Program-made: the position numbers and the translations under genes | The notes under the pieces: generated by a model | Seen by the model: the letters and a program-made list of their open reading frames with translations, nothing else | What the model was told of the DNA's origin: nothing | The model's database searches: none | In this document: positions 17,841 to 27,033 of the stretch, one piece after another | Layout of the letters: the number at the start of each line of letters is the position of its first letter | Position numbering within the stretch: the first letter of the stretch is position 1 | Source of the DNA: an uncultured Tateyamaria sp. | GTDB lineage: Bacteria; Pseudomonadota; Alphaproteobacteria; Rhodobacterales; Rhodobacteraceae | Direction of reading: 5' to 3' | Assembly: GCF_947503415.1 (NCBI RefSeq) | Contig: NZ_CANNDS010000003.1 | Location: forward strand, 1 to 64,000 | Length of the DNA: 64,000 nt

Positions 17841-18743
17841 TTACCTTTCAGGGGTTTGGTGGGTCAGTCCGTACCTTTGGTAGATCGCCGGAATCCGGCC
17901 ATCCTGGAGTGCGTAATTGATCGCGTCATCCACAAAATAGGACAGCGGGCGATAGCGGAAATTGACCGCCACGCCGAGGGTCCATTGACTGACGGCGAAA
18001 CCTGCCAGCGGCGGTTGATGCACATCCGATGTGTTAGTCAGCCCGTGTTCCAACTCCCCCAGTGGTCCCATGACGGCCATCACGTCACCTGCGTTCAGCG
18101 CTGCCATGGCAGCACCTGTTGTGGGAAAGCGGCGAATGTTGTTTTGAAGCTGACCGCCAACAAAGCCCGACAGGTAGAAGTCGGAGATTGAATCGTTCTC
18201 AACGCCGACGGTGTCGAAGCGGAAATAGGCGGGGACAGGCTTGTCATCGGGGTAAGTCGCCTTGTCATACGCGATGGCAATGCTTTCTCCGGCGTATTGA
18301 CCGGTAAACACCACCTGCTCGACCCGGCATTTGAACGCGCTGTCATAGGGGATGCGCATCATGACGTTGGCGATACGGCCGCCGATCAAGGCACCGCGCC
18401 AGATGTTGTTGCGCAGATCGGCGTCCAGGTTTTCGCCAGCAGATACGAAGTTGAAGCGTGCCTCGACCCCGATATCCTCAGCGATAATTCTGGCGATCTC
18501 CACATCGACGCCTCGGGCCTCGCCCCCTTCTTCCCAGGAGTAGGGCGGGTAATCCTCGTAAACGGCGAATAGCATGTGCCCTTGTTCCTGGATTTGGTCC
18601 AGTTCCTGCCCGACAATGTCGCGCCCCACATTCTGGGGCTTGGCCTGAGGGACATAATCCGCACACGGATCAGCAGCGTGGGCCTGCCCCGTCAAGGACA
18701 GACCCACAACCACCAGGGAGAATAGCGTTGTTCGAAATGTCAT
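17841..18743 (-). CDS. xoxJ: XoxJ/MxaJ-like periplasmic binding protein associated with quinoprotein dehydrogenase
   Basis: 300 residues with a signal peptide ending GQAHA and the family 3 solute-binding fold: LFAVYEDYPPYSW, ARGVDVEIARIIAEDIGV and VMMRIPYDSAFKC. MxaJ/XoxJ proteins resemble amino-acid binding proteins but sit next to PQQ alcohol dehydrogenases and are thought to help activate or load them. It starts four bases after the PedF/XoxG cytochrome gene, so the pair is one unit. No ABC permease of the amino-acid type is nearby, which supports the non-transport reading. Confidence 0.82.
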   Translation of the reverse strand: MTFRTTLFSLVVVGLSLTGQAHAADPCADYVPQAKPQNVGRDIVGQELDQIQEQGHMLFAVYEDYPPYSWEEGGEARGVDVEIARIIAEDIGVEARFNFVSAGENLDADLRNNIWRGALIGGRIANVMMRIPYDSAFKCRVEQVVFTGQYAGESIAIAYDKATYPDDKPVPAYFRFDTVGVENDSISDFYLSGFVGGQLQNNIRRFPTTGAAMAALNAGDVMAVMGPLGELEHGLTNTSDVHQPPLAGFAVSQWTLGVAVNFRYRPLSYFVDDAINYALQDGRIPAIYQRYGLTHQTPER

Positions 18744-18747
18744 ACCG

Positions 18748-19446
18748 TCAGTTTGCGGCTGACAGTCCGATGGTCAAGGCTTCGGAGGCCGACTTGTACG
18801 CAGCGGGCGTCCCGTCGATCAGGTTTGCCGCGCGGAAGGCAGCACTGTCTGCCACCGGAGCCCCAGACAGTGTCGGGATTTCACCCGCAATCTCGCCAAG
18901 CCGCCCTTTCAGCGCATCTGCATCTGCACCGCTTGCATCGGTGGCGTAGCCTGCAAGTTGATCCCGCATCGCTTTCAACTCTTCTGCGACCTCTTCCACT
19001 GCAACGTCGTCCGGGCGCGCCTCGATATAGGTTCGGATAGCCCAAGCAGCTTCTTGGCCCAGCAGTTCGCCGAAGGCGGGCATCTTTGTGGTGCCATTTT
19101 GGGTGTATCCTGTCCGAAACCGTTCAACATACCATTCGTCACCGTATTCTTCAGCTTCGAGGAACCGCAGGTCCGGGGCCAAACCGCCTGAGACAACCTC
19201 GAGACCATGGCAGCGCGCGCAGTTCTGATTGTAACCGGATGCGCCGATTTCGATGGCGCGCAGCCAGGTTTCTTCGCCCACCTTGTCCGCTCGGTAGGGG
19301 TTCTCGGTCAACCAGTCGCCTTCGATTGCAGGCAGGCCGGTTGTGTCGACGGCTTGTGGGGCGACGTCGCCATGGGCGAAGGCCAGGCTCGCGATTGCGG
19401 TCAACGCACCGGCGAGTAAAAAGCGTTTTTCGGTTGTGCTGGGCAT
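18748..19446 (-). CDS. PedF/XoxG-like monohaem cytochrome c
   Basis: 232 residues from MPSTTEKRFLLAG, chosen because AGGGAGGG lies six bases upstream; a longer open frame exists. Signal peptide ending SLAFA, then HGDVAPQAVDTTGLPAIEGDW, which I recognise as the N-terminus of the cytochrome c-550 PedF family. One haem site, CARCH, with a probable axial Met in TKMPAFGELLG. It should accept electrons from the PQQ enzyme in the periplasm. It diverges from the PQQ-associated binding-protein gene. Confidence 0.83.
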   Translation of the reverse strand: MPSTTEKRFLLAGALTAIASLAFAHGDVAPQAVDTTGLPAIEGDWLTENPYRADKVGEETWLRAIEIGASGYNQNCARCHGLEVVSGGLAPDLRFLEAEEYGDEWYVERFRTGYTQNGTTKMPAFGELLGQEAAWAIRTYIEARPDDVAVEEVAEELKAMRDQLAGYATDASGADADALKGRLGEIAGEIPTLSGAPVADSAAFRAANLIDGTPAAYKSASEALTIGLSAAN

Positions 19447-19514
19447 CACATCCCTCCCTGACATGAACGTTCGTGTTACCTTTGTCCTACGTGACTGGGC
19501 TGGTGTCCGGTATT

Positions 19515-19553
19515 GGACTTTGGTTGTGCGGCGAAAGGTGTAAGACCAAGGTC
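19515..19553. promoter_or_regulatory. divergent promoter with inverted copies of the island motif
   Basis: GGACTTTGGT (19515-19524) and GTGTAAGACCAAGGTC (19538-19553) form an imperfect inverted repeat between the cytochrome and binding-protein genes. The second arm shares its first 12 bases exactly with the site before coxG. Its position between divergent genes suits control of both. Confidence 0.5.
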
Positions 19554-19611
19554 TAATTCCGCCCCGAGAATGGCCCACGTTAGCGTGACTGTCATGGGAG
19601 AATTCAGATTT

Positions 19612-20772
19612 ATGCAAAGGGTTACCGGCTTTTGTGTCGGATGCATCATGGCGACGGCAAGCTTTGCGGACACGACGCTGTCGATTGGCTATCTGCGCGT
19701 TGAACAGCCTGTGCCACCGACCTTGTCGAATCTGGATCCGATTCCGAACGATAATGGGCTGGCCGGAGCCCAAACAGGCTTGGCGGATAACCTGACAACA
19801 GGCAAATTCCTGGGCCACGCCTATGAGATGACTGTGGCAGATGTGGCCGAGGGTGAGGACGCGTTGGCGGCTGCCCGCACTCTGTTGGCCACATCCCGCT
19901 ATTTGGTGATCGACGCAAATGCCGATGATCTATTGGCCATTGCTGATCTGGACGAGGCGCAGGGCGCGCTGTTGTTCAATACGTCGGCCGGCAATCTGGA
20001 TCTCCGCGATGGTGCGTGCCGCGCCAATGTTTTGCACACCCTCGCCTCGGATGCGATGCGCACAGATGCGTTGGCACAGGTGTTGGTGCAGAAGCGATGG
20101 AATGATCTGGTGATGATCTTTGGGACCCATGCTGCCGATATCAGCTATGCCGCTGCCATGCGCCGGTCGCTGACCAAGTTTGGTCTGTCGCTGGAGGGCG
20201 AAAAGGAATGGGCCTTTGATGCCGACATGCGCCGCAATGCAAGCCAGGAAGTGCCGCTCTTCACGCAGGATTTCGGGGATTACGATGCGTTGATCATCGC
20301 AGATGAGGTCCACGATTTCGGGCGCTACGTGCTGTATAATACATGGCAGGCGCGGCCTGTCGTGGGCTCCGAAGGGCTGACCGCTGTGGGCTGGTCACCG
20401 GTGATCGAACAATGGGGCGCGGCCCAATTGCAATCGCGTTTCGAAGAAGAGCACGCCCGTGATATGACGGCACAGGACTACGCCGCATGGGCAGCGGTGC
20501 GCACATTGGGCGAGGCGCTGACAAGGACCAATGCAATCGACCCCGAAACCTTGCGCACCTATATCCTGTCAGACGAATTCGAGCTTGCAGGTTTCAAAGG
20601 GCGCCCGCTGACGTTCCGAGACTGGAACGGTCAGCTCCGCCAACCCATTGCCGTCGCTCACCCGCGTGCCTTGGTGGCACAGGCTCCGCTTGAGGGGTTC
20701 CTGCATCAGACCAACGAACTAGACAGCTTGGGGCTCGACCGTCCCGAAAGCAAATGCGAGGCGTTCCAATGA
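19612..20772 (+). CDS. substrate-binding protein of the PQQ-dependent alcohol dehydrogenase-associated ABC system
   Basis: 386 residues with signal peptide (ending TASFA). The run SIGYLRVEQPVPPTLSNLD followed by DNGLAGAQTGLADNLTTGK is typical of the branched-chain-type binding protein found only beside PQQ alcohol dehydrogenases. The ATG at 19612 is preferred because GGGAGA lies about ten bases before it; ATG 19594 is an alternative. It overlaps the beta-propeller gene by four bases. The ligand is not known. Confidence 0.8.
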   Translation: MQRVTGFCVGCIMATASFADTTLSIGYLRVEQPVPPTLSNLDPIPNDNGLAGAQTGLADNLTTGKFLGHAYEMTVADVAEGEDALAAARTLLATSRYLVIDANADDLLAIADLDEAQGALLFNTSAGNLDLRDGACRANVLHTLASDAMRTDALAQVLVQKRWNDLVMIFGTHAADISYAAAMRRSLTKFGLSLEGEKEWAFDADMRRNASQEVPLFTQDFGDYDALIIADEVHDFGRYVLYNTWQARPVVGSEGLTAVGWSPVIEQWGAAQLQSRFEEEHARDMTAQDYAAWAAVRTLGEALTRTNAIDPETLRTYILSDEFELAGFKGRPLTFRDWNGQLRQPIAVAHPRALVAQAPLEGFLHQTNELDSLGLDRPESKCEAFQ

Positions 20773-21731
20773 TCCGACTGACTGCGCTGCTGACCCTTCT
20801 GTCCACAACCGCCGTGGCGGATGAGATCTGGGTCACGAACGAAAAAGACGACACGGTGTCGGTAATTTCGACTGACACGCTGGAGGTTATCAAAACCTAC
20901 GAAACCGGCGAACGCCCGCGTGGCATCATCTTTTCCAAGGACTACAGCCGCGTCTACATCTGCGCGTCGGACAGTAATGCGGTTCAGGTGATGGACCCCA
21001 ACTCGGGCGAGATCCTGCACGAACTGCCATCTGGCGACGATCCGGAGCAGTTTGTACTGCATCCCAACGATCGCCACCTCTATATCGCGAACGAAGATGA
21101 CGCGATCACGACCGTCGTGGACACCGAAACGCGCAAGGTCATTGCCCAGATCGACGTTGGGGTGGAACCCGAAGGCATGGCCGTATCCCCGGATGGCAAG
21201 ATTGCCATCACCACATCCGAAACAACCAACATGGCGCACTGGATCGACACCGAGACGCAAGAGCTTTTTGCCAATACGCTTGTGGACAGCCGCCCGCGTC
21301 ACGCCGAGTTTGTCAAAGAGGGCACCGAGATGTGGGTCAGTTCCGAGATCGGCGGCACGCTCACCGTTTTTGACACCGCCACTCAAACCGAAAAGGCCAA
21401 GATAAGCTTTGAGGTGCAGGGCGTGCATCCCGACCGCGTCCAACCCGTGGGTTTTGAGTTTGCTGCGGGTGACACCCATGCCTTTGTCGCGCTTGGTCCG
21501 TCGAACCACATCGCCGTTGTCAACGCCGAAACCTACGAGATCGAAGACTACATTCTTGTTGGCCGCCGCGTCTGGCACATGGATTTCAACGCGGATCGGT
21601 CGATGCTGTTCACGACCAACGGCGTGTCGGGCGACGTGACAGTGATCGACGTCGCATCACGCAAAGCCATCAAATCCATCAAGGTGGGCCGCTTTCCCTG
21701 GGGGGCCGCATTCCGACCCACCGGATCATAA
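20769..21731 (+). CDS. YVTN-type beta-propeller protein associated with PQQ catabolism
   Basis: 320 residues with a signal peptide ending AVADE and seven repeats of about 42 residues of the YVTN type, for example EIWVTNEKDDTVSVISTDTL, IYIANEDDAITTVVDTET-like text, and LFTTNGVSGDVTVIDVASRK at the end. The family is a known companion of PQQ-dependent alcohol oxidation loci. Likely periplasmic, with a binding or scaffold role. ATGA overlap with the upstream gene fixes the start. Confidence 0.85.
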   Translation: MIRLTALLTLLSTTAVADEIWVTNEKDDTVSVISTDTLEVIKTYETGERPRGIIFSKDYSRVYICASDSNAVQVMDPNSGEILHELPSGDDPEQFVLHPNDRHLYIANEDDAITTVVDTETRKVIAQIDVGVEPEGMAVSPDGKIAITTSETTNMAHWIDTETQELFANTLVDSRPRHAEFVKEGTEMWVSSEIGGTLTVFDTATQTEKAKISFEVQGVHPDRVQPVGFEFAAGDTHAFVALGPSNHIAVVNAETYEIEDYILVGRRVWHMDFNADRSMLFTTNGVSGDVTVIDVASRKAIKSIKVGRFPWGAAFRPTGS

Positions 21732-21755
21732 TCAAGACATTTTGGGAGAACTCAC

Positions 21756-22208
21756 ATGAAAACCTTGGCTTTGATCGCCGCGATGACACTTGCGGTGCCG
21801 ACGCTTGCATTGGCCGACGACGATGATGACCGCCCCAGCTTTGGTGCTGCGGGCCTGTTGTCGGGCAAGAACAAGGAAGACCTGCCGCCGATCATCCTCT
21901 CCTCGGGCGAACCAATCGCACCGGACGGGCCGTGGGAGCTGCAATCGGGAACCTACTACGAGTTCGAAATACAGGGCGATGGCAGCCAGGAACTTGCCTT
22001 GGTCGGCCCTGAGTTTTTTCGTGCCATCTGGATCGATGAAATTGTCGTTGAGGGCCTGGAAATCCGACCCCTTGGCCTCGACAGCATCGAATTTGACGAG
22101 GCGGGCGAGATGGAAATCGGTTTCGTCGCGATCAAACCCGGTGCATATTACATCAAGATCCCCGGCACATCCGGGGAAACGCAGCGGTTGGACATCACCA
22201 TCAAATGA
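21756..22208 (+). CDS. periplasmic protein of unknown function in the PQQ/ABC operon
   Basis: 150 residues: signal peptide ending LALADDDDD, then a small, acidic, mostly beta protein (YYEFEIQGDGSQELALVG; GAYYIKIPGTSG at the end). The C-terminal strand pattern is reminiscent of cupredoxin-like folds but I see no copper ligand set. It is flanked by the beta-propeller gene and the ABC ATPase gene, overlapping the latter by four bases, so it belongs to the same operon. Function not recognised. Confidence 0.75.
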   Translation: MKTLALIAAMTLAVPTLALADDDDDRPSFGAAGLLSGKNKEDLPPIILSSGEPIAPDGPWELQSGTYYEFEIQGDGSQELALVGPEFFRAIWIDEIVVEGLEIRPLGLDSIEFDEAGEMEIGFVAIKPGAYYIKIPGTSGETQRLDITIK

Positions 22209-22921
22209 TCGGGCTTGAGGCGCAGGGCCTCAGCTATTCCTACGGACAAAAGCACGCGCTGGAAGATGTCTCTTTCAGCGTGCAGTCCGGCGTGTTCTGC
22301 GCGCTTCTTGGACCGAACGGCGCAGGCAAATCGACCTTGTTCAATCTGCTGACCCGGCTTTTCGTCGCACCGACGGGCCGGATTGAAATTGCGGGCCATG
22401 ATTTGCGAACTGCACCACGTGCGGCTCTTGCAGAGCTTGGCATCGTGTTCCAACAGACGACGCTCGATCTGGACCTGACCGTGTGCCAAAACCTGACTTA
22501 CTTCGCAGCTTTGCACGGATTGTCCGGTCGTTCGGCACGGTCCCGCATCGACGCGGCGCTTGATCAGCTGGATATGCGCGAGCGGGCAGGGGAGAAGGCC
22601 CGCGACTTGAACGGCGGCCATAGACGCCGGACCGAGATTGCCCGCGCTTTGCTGCACGATCCGAGCGTTTTGCTGTTGGATGAACCTACCGTTGGACTGG
22701 ACGCGGCAGCGCGAGCGTCGATCACCGATTATGCTCATGCACTGGCGGAAACGGGCAAAACGATCCTTTGGGCAACGCACCTGACGGACGAAGTGCAACC
22801 GGGCGATGATCTGATCATCCTGCATCAGGCCCGCATTCTGGCGCACGGCAAAGCACGCGACATCGCGGGAGATTTGAGCTTGCAAGACCGCTTCCTGTCG
22901 CTGACCGGAGTGCAAGCGTGA
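22205..22921 (+). CDS. ABC transporter ATPase, PQQ-dependent alcohol dehydrogenase system
   Basis: 238 residues. Walker A GPNGAGKST near residue 36, signature LNGGHRRR (a variant of LSGGQ), Walker B VLLLDEPTVGLD and switch His in ATH. The variant signature is typical of the PedA-like ATPases linked to alcohol oxidation. ATGA overlap upstream and GTGA overlap into the permease gene. Confidence 0.87.
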   Translation: MIGLEAQGLSYSYGQKHALEDVSFSVQSGVFCALLGPNGAGKSTLFNLLTRLFVAPTGRIEIAGHDLRTAPRAALAELGIVFQQTTLDLDLTVCQNLTYFAALHGLSGRSARSRIDAALDQLDMRERAGEKARDLNGGHRRRTEIARALLHDPSVLLLDEPTVGLDAAARASITDYAHALAETGKTILWATHLTDEVQPGDDLIILHQARILAHGKARDIAGDLSLQDRFLSLTGVQA

Positions 22922-23709
22922 CGGCCTACCTCACATCCTTGCGCGCAATTGTCCTGCGCGAGGCGCTGCGTTTCATTCATCAGCGCGAGCGTTTTGTCGC
23001 GGCTCTTGTTCGGCCGCTGGTTTGGCTTTTGGTCTTTGCTGCCGGCTTCCGCGCAGCCCTCGGGCTCAGTATCATACCGCCCTATCAAACCTACATCACT
23101 TACGAGACCTACATCGTGCCGGGTTTGTGCGGGATGATCTTGCTGTTCAACGGAATGCAGTCGTCGCTGTCTTTGGTCTATGACCGCGAAATGGGGTCAA
23201 TGAAACTGCTGCTCACGTCGCCGTTGCCTCGCGGGTGGCTGTTGTTCTGCAAGTTGCTGGGGTCGACGGCGATTTCGATCTTGCAGGTCTATGCATTTCT
23301 GGCCATCGCTGCCGCCTTCGACATTCGTATGCCCGGCTGGGGTTATGTCACAGTGCTGCCAGCCCTGATTGTTGCGGGGCTGATGCTTGGCGCGCTTGGG
23401 TTGCTCTTGTCCAGTTTTATCAAGCAGTTGGAAAACTTCGCCGGGGTCATGAATTTCGTGATCTTCCCGATGTTCTTTCTGTCCTCGGCGCTTTATCCAC
23501 TTTGGAAAATGGCCGAAAGCTCAGAGCTCTTGCATGACATCTGCGCGCTGAACCCTTTCACGCATGCGGTCGAATTGATCCGCTTCGCGTTGTATACGCA
23601 ACTCAATGGTTCTGCGTTGGTCTGGACGCTTGTGGCTGCGTCAGTTTTCGCGGCGGCGGCTCTGATCGGTTACGATCCTGCGCGCACTCGGATCGGGCGG
23701 CGCGGGTAG
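22918..23709 (+). CDS. ABC-2 type permease (PedC-like)
   Basis: 263 residues, GTG start overlapping the ATPase stop. Six predicted membrane helices of the ABC-2 exporter type; PFTHAVELIRFALY is the common C-terminal ABC-2 motif, and NFVIFPMFFLSSALYPLW the typical penultimate helix. ABC-2 permeases usually export, which makes the role of the separate binding protein unclear; that odd mix is normal for this family. Confidence 0.87.
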   Translation: MTAYLTSLRAIVLREALRFIHQRERFVAALVRPLVWLLVFAAGFRAALGLSIIPPYQTYITYETYIVPGLCGMILLFNGMQSSLSLVYDREMGSMKLLLTSPLPRGWLLFCKLLGSTAISILQVYAFLAIAAAFDIRMPGWGYVTVLPALIVAGLMLGALGLLLSSFIKQLENFAGVMNFVIFPMFFLSSALYPLWKMAESSELLHDICALNPFTHAVELIRFALYTQLNGSALVWTLVAASVFAAAALIGYDPARTRIGRRG

Positions 23710-23741
23710 GTCGCCCAGCGAATCCGTGCTATGACAGAGCC

Positions 23742-24278
23742 ATGCACAGCTTTTTTCCCACCGCTATCTTGATCGCGTTTGGCGCCACATCAGCCGCTGC
23801 CGACGAGTTTGGCACACTTAATCCGGACGAGATGACCTGGCAGCATTTCCTGGATCAGGCCGAGCGTGGGGAAACCGGAATGGTCATTTGTTCGATGGGA
23901 TATGCGTTGACGAAATCGGGTGATCATGCGTCCGCGCGCACTCTGTTCCGGAACTGTGCCAATGACGGATACACCGGAGCGATGACGTGGATGAGCCAGC
24001 TGGACAACAATGGTCTGGGCGCTGAATACGACCCCGACAGTGCTGCCGAATGGGACCGCCGTGCGGCGCAGGCGGGTGATCCTGTCGGGAAATTCAACTA
24101 CGGAATATCACTGATGCGCGGGCACGGTGTAGCGCAGGATGATGCGCTTGGCAGGCAACTGGTGGACGAAGCTGCGCGCGACGGACTGATGATCGCCAAG
24201 CGATTGCAACGTGCAGGATATGATTTGGACGAGGTCACGCCGGATGCCGACAACTGGAAATACGCGCCGTCATTCTAA
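23742..24278 (+). CDS. secreted Sel1-repeat-like protein
   Basis: 178 residues, signal peptide ending TSAAADE, followed by helical repeats of Sel1/TPR type: HASARTLFRNCANDGYTGAM, DSAAEWDRRAAQAGDPVG and YGISLMRGHGVAQDDALG. The last has the Sel1 signature G-x-G-V-x-x-D. Likely a periplasmic scaffold protein. It ends the ABC operon, 32 bases after the permease gene. Confidence 0.72.
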   Translation: MHSFFPTAILIAFGATSAAADEFGTLNPDEMTWQHFLDQAERGETGMVICSMGYALTKSGDHASARTLFRNCANDGYTGAMTWMSQLDNNGLGAEYDPDSAAEWDRRAAQAGDPVGKFNYGISLMRGHGVAQDDALGRQLVDEAARDGLMIAKRLQRAGYDLDEVTPDADNWKYAPSF

Positions 24279-24412
24279 AAACCTTCATCGGCAACGAACA
24301 AGTGCCTCAAAGCGATTTGCCAGCTATTGAATGCGACGTCTTCAACCCCGGAACTGGCGCTGGTGTAGCCTGAACGCCTTGGCATAGTCGGAAGTCGACC
24401 AGATCCTCTCGG

Positions 24413-24934
24413 CTATTCGATCACCATATGGGGCAACCAATGGCTGTCGGGGTCGCTTGCATGCAGGTCTGCTGCCTTGAGTGGGCGAAGGTTGCCTGCG
24501 TCGGGCGGGGCTGACAGCAAGTCCATATCCAACTCCAGCAGCGTGCCGATCAAACGGTCTCCCTCTGCTTCCAGCTTGTAATAGATCCCGTTCCACATAT
24601 TGATCCCGTACTCTCCGGCGCCCTTCCATACGAACAGAAAGTCATACTCCAGATCGGTGAGGTCCGTGCTGATATCGCGCGCAATCTCATAGGGGTAGGG
24701 GACATGGCACCAGTGCTTTTTCGGTCCTTCAAGGCAGCGGAACGGGCGCATGGACAGGAAGTGGTTGGCAAACGGGTCGCTTTCCATTTCGACAGAATAC
24801 GTGCCACTGTCAGAAATCTCGACGGTCGCAATCCTGACCTGCGTTCCGTCCTGCGCCTGAAGATATACATTTCTGGTGTCCGCCCATACGCCAGTGGCAA
24901 GAATGGCAAGGGCAATAGATGCATAGCGTATCAT
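24413..24934 (-). CDS. secreted protein of unknown function divergent from xoxF
   Basis: 173 residues from MIRYASIALAILATGVWADT (signal peptide), with AAGGGGGAAA before the ATG at 24934. The mature part is small, with two cysteines in FRCLEGPKKHWCHVPYPYE that may form a disulphide, and many acidic and aromatic residues. I do not recognise the family. It shares the 221-base divergent promoter with xoxF, so co-regulation is likely. Confidence 0.72.
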   Translation of the reverse strand: MIRYASIALAILATGVWADTRNVYLQAQDGTQVRIATVEISDSGTYSVEMESDPFANHFLSMRPFRCLEGPKKHWCHVPYPYEIARDISTDLTDLEYDFLFVWKGAGEYGINMWNGIYYKLEAEGDRLIGTLLELDMDLLSAPPDAGNLRPLKAADLHASDPDSHWLPHMVIE

Positions 24935-24989
24935 GTCGATTTCCCCCTTGAAAGCGCACGATATGGACTGCCGCCATGAGTCGCTGCGC

Positions 24990-25032
24990 GACCAAAGTCG
25001 CAAGGTTCATGTCAAGTTTCTTGGGGTCTTAC
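24990..25032. promoter_or_regulatory. putative regulator-binding sites upstream of xoxF
   Basis: GACCAAAGTC at 24990-24999 repeats exactly the core of the site before coxG, and GGTCTTAC at 25025-25032 is the reverse complement of GTAAGACC found at both other sites. The region lies between the divergent hypothetical gene and xoxF. Confidence 0.45.
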
Positions 25033-25155
25033 GACCATTGTGCAATACCTGTGCACCCTTTTTGCACGAATAATTGACGCAGGGTGAAGGCCGTTCTGTT
25101 GCGACAGGTTGCCTTTGCAAGAACTGCCCACCAACGGGTTTTGGGAGGAAAACAT

Positions 25156-26925
25156 ATGAACAGATTTATTGCAGCCGCCATTGTCGGGGTGCTGTCGACC
25201 ACACCCGCATTTGCGCAGGGTGTCACGGAAGAGATGCTGGCCAATGATGCCGCCTCGACCGCTGACGTGTTGACCAATGGGATGGGCCGTCACCTTCAGC
25301 GGTATTCACCGTTGGACATTTTGAATAAGGACAATGTGGACAATCTGGTGCCTGCTTGGGCGTTCTCATTGGGCGGTGAAAAGCAGCGCGGCCAGGAAAC
25401 ACAACCCATCGTACATGACGGGGTGATGTATATCACCGGTTCCTATTCGCGCCTCTATGCCATCGATGTGAAGTCAGGCGAAGAGCTGTGGCAATATGAT
25501 GCCCGCCTGCCCGAAGGCATTCTGCCCTGCTGCGATGTGGTCAACCGCGGTGCGGCAATCTATGGCGACAACATCTATTTCGGCACGCTTGATGCGCGCA
25601 TTGTGGCACTGAACGCAAAGACCGGCGACACTGTCTGGAACAAGAAGATAGCCGACTACAAGGCGGGCTACAGCTATACGGCGGCGCCGCTCATCGTGAA
25701 CGGGTTGGTCATCACCGGCAACTCTGGTGGTGAGTTCGGGATCGTCGGCGAAGTGCAGGCGCGCAACGCCGAGTCAGGTGAGCTTGTCTGGACCCGCCCC
25801 GTGATCGAAGGTCACATGGGCACGCTCAACGGCGAAGAAAGCACAATGACCGGCACACTGAATGCAAGCTGGCCAGGTGACATGTGGAAAACCGGCGGCG
25901 GGGCCACCTGGTTGGGCGGATCCTACGACTCCGACACCGACACGCTTGTGTTCGGCACCGGCAACCCGGCCCCATGGAACAGCCACCTGCGCAACGCAGG
26001 CGAGCCAACCGAGGGCAATGCAGGTGACAACCTGTATGCCGCGTCACGCATCGGCATCGACCCTTCCAACGGCGAGATCAAGTGGCACTACCAGACCACT
26101 CCGCGCGAAGGCTGGGACTATGATGGCGTGAACGAGGTCGTTGCCTACGAAAACCGCGAAGGCGTGAAGCGTTTTGCCACCGCCGACCGGAACGGTTTCT
26201 TCTATGTGCTCAACCGTGAAGATGGCGCATTCGTGTCAGCTGTGCCCTTCGTCAAGGACATCAGCTGGGCAAGCGGCATTGACGAGAATGGGCGCCCAAT
26301 CTTCATCGAAGACAACCGCCCCGGTGATCCGGCAGCTTCTGCCGATGGCAAGAAGGGTGAGGTCGTGTTTTCTTCACCTGGCTTCCTTGGGGGCAAAAAC
26401 TGGATGCCGATGGCCTTCAGCCAGCGCACCGGCAATTTCTATGTGCCCTCGAACGAGTGGGGCATGGATATCTGGAACGAGCCGATCACCTACAAGAAGG
26501 GCGCTGCCTATCTTGGGTCTGGCTTTACCATCAAGCCCAACTACGAAGACCATATCGGTAGCTTGAAAGCGATTGACCCCGATACGGGTGAGACCAAGTG
26601 GGAATACAAGAATGATGCGCCGCTTTGGGCGGGTGTTATGACCACTGCGGGTGGCCTTGTCTTCACCGGTACGCCCGAAGGCAAGTTCATCGCCTTTGAC
26701 GATGAAACCGGTGAAGAGTTGTGGTCCTTTCAGACCGGCTCGGGCATCGTGGGTCAGCCGATCACTTGGGAACAGGATGGCGAACAATATGTCACCGTCA
26801 TTTCTGGCTGGGGCGGCGCGGTGCCACTCTGGGGTGGTGAAGTGGCCAAAAAGGTCAACTACCTGAACCAGGGCGGCACACTCTGGACATTCCGCCTGCC
26901 GGAACAGCTGGCCTCCGCCAACTGA
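25156..26925 (+). CDS. xoxF: lanthanide-type PQQ-dependent methanol/alcohol dehydrogenase XoxF
   Basis: 589 residues, signal peptide ending TPAFAQ. It is an eight-bladed quinoprotein with tryptophan-docking repeats ([39 protein letters not shown]). The adjacent cysteines Cys125-Cys126 (LPCCDVV) form the disulphide ring over PQQ. The active-site text [10 protein letters not shown] supplies the catalytic Asp321 and the extra Asp323 that marks lanthanide-dependent XoxF enzymes; calcium-type MxaF has Ala there. The ATG has GGGAGGA in front. Electrons should pass to the PedF/XoxG cytochrome. The physiological substrate could be methanol or other alcohols. Confidence 0.93.
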   Translation: MNRFIAAAIVGVLSTTPAFAQGVTEEMLANDAASTADVLTNGMGRHLQRYSPLDILNKDNVDNLVPAWAFSLGGEKQRGQETQPIVHDGVMYITGSYSRLYAIDVKSGEELWQYDARLPEGILPCCDVVNRGAAIYGDNIYFGTLDARIVALNAKTGDTVWNKKIADYKAGYSYTAAPLIVNGLVITGNSGGEFGIVGEVQARNAESGELVWTRPVIEGHMGTLNGEESTMTGTLNASWPGDMWKTGGGATWLGGSYDSDTDTLVFGTGNPAPWNSHLRNAGEPTEGNAGDNLYAASRIGIDPSNGEIKWHYQTTPREGWDYDGVNEVVAYENREGVKRFATADRNGFFYVLNREDGAFVSAVPFVKDISWASGIDENGRPIFIEDNRPGDPAASADGKKGEVVFSSPGFLGGKNWMPMAFSQRTGNFYVPSNEWGMDIWNEPITYKKGAAYLGSGFTIKPNYEDHIGSLKAIDPDTGETKWEYKNDAPLWAGVMTTAGGLVFTGTPEGKFIAFDDETGEELWSFQTGSGIVGQPITWEQDGEQYVTVISGWGGAVPLWGGEVAKKVNYLNQGGTLWTFRLPEQLASAN

Positions 26926-26942
26926 TTAGTTGAAGAAATGCG

Positions 26943-26976
26943 AAACGCCCCTGCCTGTGCGGGGGCGTTTTGCTTT
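26943..26976 (+). terminator. intrinsic terminator of xoxF
   Basis: AAACGCCCC pairs with GGGGCGTTT around a 10-base loop, followed by TGCTTTT. It sits 17 bases after the xoxF stop and separates it from the response regulator gene. Confidence 0.85.
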
Positions 26977-27033
26977 TGGCCTAGTACCTTTTGACAAGTG
27001 ACCGACACGCGGACTGTGGTTTAGGCTAGGTCT

